From contig JAJPZL010000453.1 of NCBI GenBank assembly GCA_021204375.1, positions 1 to 11,135 of the forward strand: a stretch of 11,135 nucleotides of DNA, given 5' to 3'. Source of the DNA: Bacteroides sp. Lineage in GTDB: Bacteria > Bacteroidota > Bacteroidia > Bacteroidales > Bacteroidaceae. Below, in pieces: positions 1-8,236 of the stretch; position 1 is the first letter of the stretch; the number at the start of each line of letters is the position of its first letter. The notes beneath the pieces are model-generated. The model had not been told where the DNA came from. It saw only the letters and a program-made list of their open reading frames with translations, and made no database searches. Position numbers and translations under genes: made by a program.

Positions 1-55
1 ACTTTTAATTGTTTAATGCACGGTAACACGGTTGTCTGATAAACACATATTATTT
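1..55 (+). other. Leader upstream of first gene; possible tail of a preceding gene
   Basis: Reading from base 1, an open frame runs for twelve codons to a TGA at 37-39 followed directly by TAA at 40-42. A tandem stop is compatible with the 3' end of an upstream gene, which would put the first recognisable gene here in the middle of an operon. The piece is too short to identify. I see no Bacteroidota-type promoter (TTTG plus a TAnnTTTG -7 box) and no convincing hairpin terminator, so the operon promoter probably lies outside the window. Confidence 0.25.
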
Positions 56-1294
56 ATGAAAAATATTCTCAAAAAACTTGGTCTTTTCTGGGCAACCATT
101 ACCCCCGGAATTTTTCTGGTTGGTTATAATATAGGAACGGGGAGCATCACCACGATGGCCTCTGCCGGAGCTTCCTATGGGATAGCTCTTACCTGAGCAT
201 TAGCTCTTTCCTGTCTATTTACCTATGTAATGGTTATTGCATTTTCGCGCTTTACGCTGGTAACAGGGCAGACGGCTCTTGGAGAGTATAAAAGACATTT
301 TGGAAAAGCGATTACTCTTTTTATCTTTTTCTCCCTGGTGATCAGTGAGACAGTTTCCTGTATGGGAGTAATGGGATTAGTAGCCCAGGTTATTCAGGAG
401 TGGTCCCGTCCTTTGACCGGCAGTGGAGAAGGATTCAGTATGGTATGGGTCACAATTATTATCAGTATGATCCTTTATTATATTTTCTGGCAGGGGAAAC
501 AGGGCTTTTTTGAGAAGATACTCAGCCTGTTTGTTTTTATTATGGGCCTCTGTTTCCTGATCACCATGTTTGTAGTAATGCCGGCTCCGGCTGATATAAT
601 GAAAGGACTTATTCCTACCATTCCTAATAAGCCGAATGCCTTTCTGATCGTGACAGGTATGGTAGGAACTACGATGGGGGGAGTTTTGTATGTGGTACGC
701 TCCATACTGTTCAGTGAAAAGGGCTGGGGTATAAGAGATATGAAGATCCAGAAGCGGGACGCGGCTGTTTCTGTTTCTATCATGTTCTTCCCGAGTTTTG
801 CCGTTATGGCCTGTGCGGCAGGTACGATGTTCCCGCTGGGCATTGAAGTGGATAATGCCATTGATATGGTGAAGCTGATGGAACCATTGGCCGGACAATT
901 AGCTGTTTCTCTTTTTGTGGCAGGTATTGTGTGTGCCGGAATCTCTTCTCTTTTCCCCATTATTGTATTGGGTCCGTGATTACTGAGCGATTATCTGGGA
1001 ATTGAGAGGGATCTTACTAAAAAGTGGGCTCGTCTTTTTGCGCTGGGAGTGCTTCTGTGTGGTTTGATCGTTCCGTTATTTGGCGGACGTCCTGTTTTTG
1101 TGATGATTCTTTCTCAATCTCTGGCCATTATTTCTACGCCTGTTATACTTATTCTTATGATCATTCTCCTGAACCGGAAAGAGATCATGAGCCGTTACAG
1201 GGCTACCTGGAAAGAGAATATTATCTATGGAATTACTTTCCTTTTTACAGTGATCGTATCCATTGTCGTGATAGTGGAAATTATTCAATCATAA
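56..1294 (+). pseudogene. Divergent NRAMP-fold transporter, two in-frame stops
   Basis: Restored length is 412 residues, normal for the NRAMP family of LeuT-fold inner-membrane transporters. The ATG at 56 gives a short basic N-terminus followed by TM1, and about eleven hydrophobic segments follow. Family resemblance is clearest in TM1 (TPGIFLVGYNIGTGS, residues 16-30) and in the TM6 region around residues 200-220. The classical metal-site motifs are not conserved: the DPGN of TM1 is replaced by IGTG, and the MPH of TM6 reads MGG (207-209). Divalent metal transport is therefore uncertain. Two TGA codons interrupt it, at 194-196 (residue 47, where the family usually has Trp) and 977-979 (residue 308); similarity continues in the same frame after each. 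Both look like TGG to TGA changes. The gene stops four bases before the sugar isomerase, which implies co-transcription. The position in a glycan operon suggests import of a degradation product or cofactor, but this is inference. Confidence 0.8.
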
Positions 1295-1298
1295 AGCT

Positions 1299-2272
1299 AT
1301 AAAAAAGAGTATAGATCCACATATTACCTGTGCTTTTCTCTATCCGATCACCCGGTATGGCTATCCACCCCCTGCCCGGGAGATGGAAGAGTATATCCGG
1401 GAGATGGCAGAGCTGGGCTTCCGTTCTGTGGAACTGGAGGGGATCGGAGGAGAGCATCTGACACAGGTATATGAAAAGCGTTTTTCTATCGGGAATGTCC
1501 TGGAAGAGTATGACCTGAAAGTACCTGTTTTTTGTACTGTATTACCCGGCCTTACTTCCGGGGAAAAGAGTGTTGTCAGGCACACAATGGAGCTTTTCCG
1601 GAAAGGATGTGAAACAGCTTGTTACCTGGATGCAAAGGGAGTTCTGGATAATGGACCTCTGCTGCCTTATCTCTTTCCGGAGGATATGGAGATCCACCGT
1701 CACTATACGCCCGGGGTACTCAGGTACGCTCATATTCCCGATGGACTTGTGTAAGGTCAGTGGTGGGATTGGGTAATAAAGTGTATGGATGAGGTGTATG
1801 ATATTACTTCTTCTTTCGGGCTGGATTACTACCTGCATCCCTGCATGGGAGTGCTTACCGATACCACGGATGCCTATCTGCTCTTAAAACGGGAACTGGG
1901 AAGAGCGAACCTGAAGTTTTGTCTGGATACGGCCAATCAGTTCTTTATGCGGGAGAATCTCCGGACTGCTCTCCGGGAGCTGGCCGGGGAGCTGGATTAT
2001 ATCCATCTTTCTGATACCGGTGGAGAGTGTATAGAACACCAACCTCCGGAAAAAGGCAAAATAGCCTGGGATGATTTTTTCGCTACTCTGAAAAGGATCG
2101 GTTTCAAGGGTAACATTGCGGTAGATGTAGGAGGAGAGGAGAGTCATATTACTGATCTGGACAACGCTTTTTTATATACTGCACAACTAATAGAAGAAAA
2201 ACTGGAATACTATGAATTTATTAAATGCTTATGGATGGCAGGGCTTATCTCCCTGAAGAGTTTTGCTGCTGA
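1299..2272 (+). pseudogene. Xylose-isomerase-like TIM-barrel sugar isomerase/epimerase, broken
   Basis: A cytoplasmic TIM-barrel protein of the AP-endonuclease-2/xylose-isomerase-like fold, a family of metal-dependent sugar (phosphate) isomerases and epimerases. Similarity begins at codon 1299, which is ATA; an original ATG here would give a start MKKSIDPHITCAFLYP four bases after the transporter stop. Recognisable blocks are VLDNGPLLPYLFPED (about residues 113-127), LHPCMGVLTDTTDAYL, LDTANQFF (probable metal ligand Asp), IHLSD and VDVGGEES, in the usual barrel order. A TAA at 1752-1754 (residue 152) interrupts it, probably from CAA. Near 2223 one A seems lost from an AAAA run; restoring it ends the protein at TGA 2270-2272 (324 residues) with a 61-base overlap with the next gene. 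Without it, the barrel reads straight into the GH28-like enzyme. The exact substrate cannot be read from sequence. Confidence 0.75.
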
Positions 2273-3635
2273 TTACGATGTACGTGATTTCGGGGCAGTA
2301 GGAGATGGGGACCGTGTCAATACGGAAGCTATTCAGCAGGCCATTGATGAGTGTGCAAAGCTGGGTGGCCGGGTACTTATTTCTCAGGGTAACTATGTTA
2401 CGGGAACGCTTTATCTCAAAAGCAATACTTCACTGGTTATAGAGCGTAACGCCCGCCTGACGGGATCGACTGATCTGGCGGATTATCCGCATAATAAGGT
2501 CGATTTCCGTTTCTGGAGCGATACCTGGATAAGCCAGGCCCTTATTATAGCACACAATGTAGAAAATATCTCTATTGAGGGAGAGGGTACTATTGATGGA
2601 CGGGGAGATGCTTTTCCGATGACGACCCGTAAAAAACCGGACAAATACCACAATCGTCCTTACTTGCTCTGGGTAGCCGATTGTAACCAGGTAACGGTAA
2701 AAGGGGTAGAACTTCGCAGTTCTGCCATGTGGATGCAGTCGTACATCCGTTGTGACAACCTTCGGATTGAGAACATCCGGATCTTTAATCATGCTAACAA
2801 TAACAATGATATGATTGATATTGACGGTTGCCGGGATGTAGTGATCACCGGTGTAATAGGGGATGCGGATGATGATGGGATCACCCTTAAAAGTACCTGC
2901 GATCGTATTAGTGAGAACATTGTTATCTCCAACTCTATTTTAAGCAGTCACTGCAATGCCCTTAAGTTCGGGACAGAAACTACGGCAGGATTCCGGAATG
3001 TGACCATTACCAATTGTATTATCCGTAAATCGGCTGTCAAAGAGGTTATTTCCGGAGCTCCCGAAGGCATCTGCGGACTGGCGCTGGAAATTGTGGACGG
3101 AGGTATTATGGAGAATATCAATATCAATAACCTGGTCATTGACGGACAGCGGGTACCGCTCTTTGTCCGGTTAGGGCACCGGGCCAGAAAACATTATGCA
3201 GAAGCCCCTGAACCTTCTGTGGGTAGTATGAAGGATATTATTCTTTCTAATATCACAGCGGTCGCTTCTTCGCCTATAGGGTGTTCCGTTACAGGAATTC
3301 CTTCCGGAAAAATTCAGGGTCTGACATTGGCCAACAGCCGTTTTATCTGCGTAGGAGGAGAAGATGCCTCCCTTATTCACAAGGAGGTGGAAGAGTTGGA
3401 GAAGGAATACCCGGAATCAAGCATATTCGGTATCCTACCTGCCTACGGACTCTATGTACGGCATGTAGAGAACTTTAACCTGTATGGAACTCATTTTGAA
3501 CTGACTGCCCCGGATGGACGTGCCACTATCATGTGTGATGATGTGGTAAACGGCTTTATACGAGATATTACCCTTAGTGGTAGCCAGGGAGGAGAAAAAG
3601 TAATGGTAAAAAACAGTGAGAATGTTCAGTATTAA
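2212..3635 (+). CDS. Exported GH28-like (polygalacturonase-type) pectin-lyase-fold glycosidase
   Basis: Predicted periplasmic glycosidase with a right-handed parallel beta-helix. The mature part starts at ADYDVRDFGAVGDG, the typical N-terminal motif of GH28 and related beta-helix enzymes, followed by repeated strand-turn units. Likely catalytic carboxylates are kept: NNNDMIDIDG (D200, D203, D205) and DADDDGI (D220-D222). The usual GHG turn is SHC instead (H247), so it is not a classical endo-polygalacturonase. ATG 2212 plus one restored A near 2223 gives a proper signal peptide, MNLLKCLWMAGLISLKSFA, and 474 residues. As the sequence stands, that ATG runs into a stop, and the enzyme is in frame only with the upstream isomerase or from ATG 2235, which leaves an 11-residue remnant too short for export. 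The enzyme body of about 455 residues is uninterrupted. The substrate could be a galacturonate-containing glycan or another alpha-linked sugar. Confidence 0.8.
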
Positions 3636-6175
3636 GGAAAATATAAAGAAGTGGAGCATGATCTGTCTGCTTTTTCCGGGGGGAGTCTCTCTCTTGGGGC
3701 AAAGCGCAGATATACCTATCCTTCCGTTACCGAAGGTAGCTGTTGTGGGAAAAACCTCTCCGGAGAAGATTGCCTGCGGAAAACTGACTTTCGGGTGGAA
3801 AGGCATCGATCCCTCTTTGTATAAAGCTATTGTTTCCGAGTTTGACCAGTTGGTTGTTCCTGCTTCCGGAGCTGCTTTAGAGGTAAATTGTGAAAAGATG
3901 ACTTCTGTAAAAGCCCTCAGAAACGTTTTAAAGGCGTTGGGACTGGATGAAAAGCTGGCAGAGAAAATAGGAGCAGAAGGATATATTATAGCAGGTGGGC
4001 AAAGAGGGTATCGGGTTATTGCAGGTAGTGATACCGGTATCTTGTACGGATTACAAAGTATCAAGCAACTTCTTCGGAGTGGCTATACTGTGGCGGATAT
4101 AAAGGTGGTAGACTGGTCGGATTTCTCCAGCCGTATCTTCTTTGATGATATCAGCCGGGGGTCGATCTCTACCGTAGAATTTGTCAAAGAACAGATCCGT
4201 CACTTATCGGAGATGAAATACAACGGTCTCACTTTTTATATAGAACATGTGGTACAGCCTGTATCCTATCCTGATTCTGCACCGGTGAACGGTAAGTTTA
4301 CCGTGGAAGATATACGGGAGATCTGTACCTATGCCCGGGAGTATCAGATGGAGGTAATAGGGGGTTTTCAATGTTTCGGACATTTTGAAAATATTCTTGC
4401 TGTAGAAAACTATGCTTCTCTGGGAGATACTCCTTCCATGATCGCTCCTCTGAACCCGGATGCCCGTAACTTTTTACAAACTATACTGGGAGAACTGGCG
4501 GATGCTTTTTCTTCGGATTATTTCAATATTAATTGTGACGAAGTGTGGGATCTGGGTAAAGACAAATCGGCTGTACAGGTGGCAGAGATCGGTGCAGACC
4601 GTTTCTTTGCAGACCATATTCTCTTTTTGCATCAAACCCTGGGAGCGAAAGGAAAAAAGATCATAATGTGGGGAGATATGATCATGAAGTATCCGCATCT
4701 TATGGATCGGCTTCCCCGGGATATTGTTTACCTCACCTGGAATTACGGAGGTACTGATTACGAACCCTGGCTGAAACCTTTCCGGGAGAGAAAAAGCCGT
4801 TTTATAGTATGTCCGGGTATACTTAACTCCAACCGTCTCTTTCCGGATCTGAATATGACCCGGGAGAATATACAATTTATTACCGATGGGTACAGGTCCG
4901 GTGCTTTGGGAGTAATTTATACCGCCTGAGACGACTCTTCTTTCCATAATTTTATTTCAACCCTGTATGGAGTGGCTTTGGCTGCTGAGCATAGCTGGAA
5001 CGCTACCCGTAGTACAGATCGCTTCTCATTCGAAAAACGTTATTGCACGATGCGTTTCGGAAAAGAGGAACCTGCTTTTCTTCGTACGCTGGATGCATTG
5101 ATGAAATTTGGTGAGATAGGGATTACGTACGAAATGAATGACCGTATTTTCTATGAGGGTTTTACTCCGGAACCCGGAAAATACTTGAATATCAATAAAG
5201 AAGAGATAGAAAAAGCACGTATTATCCTGAATGATGTATTAAAGGCCGCTTCCGGAATTGAGACAGACCGGGAGCATCCTGAAATAAAAGCATTGTTGTA
5301 TGCCGTTAAACAGTATCAGTTTATTGTGGAAAGCCGGGAAATACTTAGTTATGTCTCCAACTCTTATAAAGAGGCTCTCCGGGTAGCCCGAACAGAAAAA
5401 CACCAGGCCCGTTCCCGGTTATTACAGGCTGTTACTGAGGTCAACCGGTTGGAAGAACTTACTCTCTGGCTGAGAAATCAGTTTACCGGGATCTGGTTAT
5501 CTGAAAATCAATCCTACTCTCTCATAAGAGGTCTCGAACTTTATCAGTAGAAGTTGGCTCAGATCAAGAGAGTAAAAGCAGTGCTGGTGGAAAGTATCGA
5601 TACAATCGATCGGGGGGGAAGTGCCGGACGCTATAGAGAATACCGGCCTCGAAGTAAGAGAGGTAAACAGCAACTATTTTCCATGTTGGCTTTTTTGCGG
5701 AAGTTTTGAGAACGGTGAGCTGCATGAAGCCTACCTGGCCTATGCCGGAGGAGAAGCACAGGCTGATCCCATTCCGGGAGAACGATTTACCTATGCAGGA
5801 CAGGAGTATAAATGGACCCGGTATCTCTCTGAGAACGGATTCGTGATGGACTTTAACCGGGCCTGGTCTTCGGTTAATAACGGAATTGCTTATGCTACCG
5901 CAGTTCTGTATGCAGAAGAAGAGACTGAAATAGAGATCCTCTTTGGCGCCAGTGGGGAGAACCTGCTTTTCTGTAACGGGGAGCAGGTAGGCAGAACCGG
6001 TAAAGAGAATGAGTTCCTGGCTGATAAATATCGATGGATCGTGTCGTTAAAACCAGGCCCCAACCGGCTTATTCTTAAATCCAGGTAATTAGTGAATGAG
6101 TGGAAATTCTCCTTCCGGATTGATGGCAAGGTTGTTAAATCGCATAAACAAAATATTACCTGTATTAATCTATAA
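3622..6175 (+). pseudogene. GH20-type beta-N-acetylhexosaminidase with C-terminal accessory domain, four lesions
   Basis: Restored protein is 850 residues from ATG 3622, which overlaps the GH28-like stop by 14 bases; GTG 3616 is an alternative. Residues 1-29 form a signal peptide. An N-terminal zincin-like GH20b domain ends near SDTGILYGLQSIKQLL. The (beta/alpha)8 catalytic domain starts at DFSSRIFFDDISRG and carries the Asp-Glu pair expected for substrate-assisted GH20 catalysis in NCDEVWD (D306-E307). A helical region follows, then a beta-rich C-terminal domain (about 665-850) that may bind carbohydrate. Lesions are TGA 4927 (residue 436, in the TA-W-DDSS motif, so Trp is lost), TAG 5548 (residue 643), one extra G in the seven-G run 5612-5618, and TAA 6086 (residue 822). 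Reading resumes correctly after each. Expected role: release of terminal GlcNAc or GalNAc in the periplasm. Any product from the present sequence would stop inside the catalytic barrel. Confidence 0.85.
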
Positions 6176-6186
6176 AACCAATATGT

Positions 6187-7431
6187 ATGAATAAGTATCT
6201 TATTTTATTAATGACCCTGATAACTGTCAGTACCAGTTGTACCCAGGCACAATCTTCTCCTATCAGGAATGAGTTGCTCAAGGCAATGAATGAGTGTACC
6301 GACTATGCAGTCAATATACTGCTGGATGAGGAGGGGAAATCACGGTGTGATTATAACCTTGTCCGGGGAGAATGGTTTCCCTATGAAGAGCCCTGGCATA
6401 CCGGACAGATCATACTCGGACTGGTAGATGTGTATGAAATTACTCGGAATGAAACCGCTCTGGCAGCTGCAAGGAGAGCTGGGGATTGGTGGATCGGCAT
6501 GGAGATTAAAGATCATCCTAAATTAAAAGGGATGGTGGCTGCTACCCACGGTGATGTAGTAGGGAACAACCAGATCGTATTTGCTACCATCAGTGACGGT
6601 ACCCACGGTATCTATGAACTGAGTCGGGTAACAGGCGATCAGAAGTATGCCCGGGTAGCTACCGGGGCTGCTACCCGGATGCTGGAGAATATGTACTATC
6701 CTGAAGAGGGAGTTTGTTATGATCTGGTTGATCTGGCTACGGGAGAGATCCTGAAACAGGATAGTCCGTTCCATTGGGACAAGGAGATCCAAAGTCTGGA
6801 AGATGTCTCCCGACCCAATACGGAAGGTTCTCCTTTCAAGGATGCCTATCTCTTTACCAAGGAGGAACGTTTTAAAGAGGCTCACCTTCTGTTGTGTAAC
6901 TCCCTGATCGAAAAACAGAATAAAGATGGGATCTGGATGGATTATATGCCTAACCATAAAAAGGTCTCCTCTTTCCATCCACGTTTTAATCTCTGGTATG
7001 CCGAGTCGTTGCTGGAAGCCTACGAACTGACGGGAGATAAAAAATACCTCGAGGCAGCTGCTAAAACCGCCCGCACTTATGCAAAGGCCCAACGGGCGGA
7101 TGGTACCCTGTACTACGATAACTATACAGATGGTAAACCCTCTGATAAAGGCTCCGTATATGGTTCGGCTATAGCTTTTGCCGGTATTCTCTGGATCAGG
7201 CTGGCTGAGTATGGATACGATGAGTTTATTCCTCATTATGAAAAGAGCATTGCCTGGATATTGAAAAACCAGTATGCCATGGATCATCCTGATCCTAATC
7301 TGCGCGGAGCGGTGGTCAATACCCGGATGCACCATCGTAAAGGAGAAGTGTGGCTTACCCAACGGGATGTAGGCACCTCTTTCGGGCTTCGCTTTATGGC
7401 TGCCTATTATAATCTCAGATTTAATAACTAA
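6187..7431 (+). CDS. Exported (alpha/alpha)-barrel, six-hairpin glycosidase-like protein
   Basis: An uninterrupted 414-residue protein. The N-terminus MNKYLILLMTLITVSTSC resembles a signal peptide; the Cys could be a relaxed lipobox (STSC), or signal peptidase I could cut near TQAQ, so lipoprotein status is open. The remainder is helical hairpins with the recurring pattern of (alpha/alpha)6 carbohydrate enzymes: GLVDVYEITRNETALAAARRAGDWW near residues 78-102 and LLEAYELTGDKKYLEAAAKTARTYAKAQ later. Conserved-looking polar and aromatic clusters include EPWHTGQ, SPFHWDKE, DGIWMDY and GEVWLTQRDVGTS, which probably line a sugar-binding cleft. GH88/GH105 unsaturated uronyl hydrolases, GlcNAc 2-epimerase-like proteins and glucuronyl C5-epimerase C-terminal domains share this fold; I cannot choose among them. 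Eleven bases separate it from the GH20 stop and 13 from the nagB-like start. It is one of two genes here with no visible lesion. Confidence 0.65.
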   Translation: MNKYLILLMTLITVSTSCTQAQSSPIRNELLKAMNECTDYAVNILLDEEGKSRCDYNLVRGEWFPYEEPWHTGQIILGLVDVYEITRNETALAAARRAGDWWIGMEIKDHPKLKGMVAATHGDVVGNNQIVFATISDGTHGIYELSRVTGDQKYARVATGAATRMLENMYYPEEGVCYDLVDLATGEILKQDSPFHWDKEIQSLEDVSRPNTEGSPFKDAYLFTKEERFKEAHLLLCNSLIEKQNKDGIWMDYMPNHKKVSSFHPRFNLWYAESLLEAYELTGDKKYLEAAAKTARTYAKAQRADGTLYYDNYTDGKPSDKGSVYGSAIAFAGILWIRLAEYGYDEFIPHYEKSIAWILKNQYAMDHPDPNLRGAVVNTRMHHRKGEVWLTQRDVGTSFGLRFMAAYYNLRFNN

Positions 7432-7444
7432 ACTATTAATACGT

Positions 7445-8218
7445 ATGAAAAATGAAATAAAAACTATTCAGGTAGACTCCCTCAGGGTACGGGTCTATGA
7501 AACCCGCCGGGAGATGGGAATAGCAGCCTATGAACTCTATAAACAATATATTACCGGGCTGCTGGCAGAACAACAAAAGATAAGGAGCATATTTGCTGCT
7601 GCCCATTCACAGGATGATTTTCTGACAGCACTTGTCACAGACCAGGAGATCGACTTTACCCGTATTACCGCTTTTCATATAGATGAGTATATGGGGCTGA
7701 GGAAAGAGGCCCCTCAGAACTTCGGGAACTTTCTTCGCAAGGCTATTTTTTCGAAAAAACCTTTTGAGCGGGTACATTATGTGAATTCCGGTGCTGAGGA
7801 TGTAACTGCCGAATGCAGCAGGTATGAAGCTCTGCTCAGAGAAAGCCCCCTCGATATAGTCAGTATAGGGATCTGTGAGAACGGGCATGTAGCCTTTAAC
7901 GATCCTCACGAGGCTAAGTTTACAGAATCTGCCTGGGTAAGAGAAACTACTCTGGATAGGGTCTGTCGCCAGCAGCAGGTGAACGATGGAGAGTTTGAGT
8001 CGTTGGAGCAGGTTCCTGAAAGTGCTCTTACGCTAACCATACCGGCCCTTATGTCCTGTAAAAAAGTAATATGTATTGTTCCTACTGCCAGTAAAGCGGA
8101 TGCTGTTTATGAGACGTTTTATGGAAGTGTTTCCGAAGTCTGTCCGGCTTCTGTCTTACGAACTCATCCCCATGCAACGCTCTTCCTTGACAAGGAAGCA
8201 GCCAGCCGAATCTTATAA
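7445..8218 (+). CDS. Glucosamine-6-phosphate deaminase (NagB) family protein
   Basis: An uninterrupted 257-residue cytoplasmic protein of the NagB/SugarP-isomerase family (E. coli NagB is 266). These enzymes convert glucosamine-6-phosphate to fructose-6-phosphate and ammonia. HIDEYMGL (residues 78-85) matches the FNMDEYVGL block with the catalytic Asp; GICENGHVAFNDP (142-154) matches the GIGxxGHIAFNEP loop; and the later blocks RQQQVNDG, LTLTIPALMSC and RTHP are family-like. Two positions differ from E. coli NagB: the active-site Asp141 is Asn146 here and Glu148 is Asp153, as in a paralogous NagB-like group in Bacteroidota, so the exact substrate may differ. Cys144 replaces the glycine usual in GIG, which may be a decay mutation. 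With the upstream hexosaminidase it points to an amino-sugar-containing substrate. The start ATG at 7445 is 13 bases past the previous stop, with no strong ribosome binding site. Confidence 0.85.
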   Translation: MKNEIKTIQVDSLRVRVYETRREMGIAAYELYKQYITGLLAEQQKIRSIFAAAHSQDDFLTALVTDQEIDFTRITAFHIDEYMGLRKEAPQNFGNFLRKAIFSKKPFERVHYVNSGAEDVTAECSRYEALLRESPLDIVSIGICENGHVAFNDPHEAKFTESAWVRETTLDRVCRQQQVNDGEFESLEQVPESALTLTIPALMSCKKVICIVPTASKADAVYETFYGSVSEVCPASVLRTHPHATLFLDKEAASRIL

Positions 8219-8236
8219 TTTAAAAACGTTACAATC

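Noticed and set aside
377..898. Long reverse-strand reading frames, here and at 6523-7362, 3435-4064 and 8467-8958
   Set aside because: They lie opposite clear coding sequence, show no recognisable domains and have shadow-type compositions rich in His, Arg and Ser.
1785..3635. A genuine bifunctional isomerase-glycosidase fusion
   Set aside because: One half is cytoplasmic and the other needs export; a signal peptide reappears in the neighbouring frame at the junction. A one-base loss is simpler.
6089..6186. A separate small gene after TAA 6086
   Set aside because: The open stretch to TAA 6173 continues the hexosaminidase frame and its beta-rich C-terminal domain, with no start codon of its own, so it is the gene's tail past a nonsense codon.
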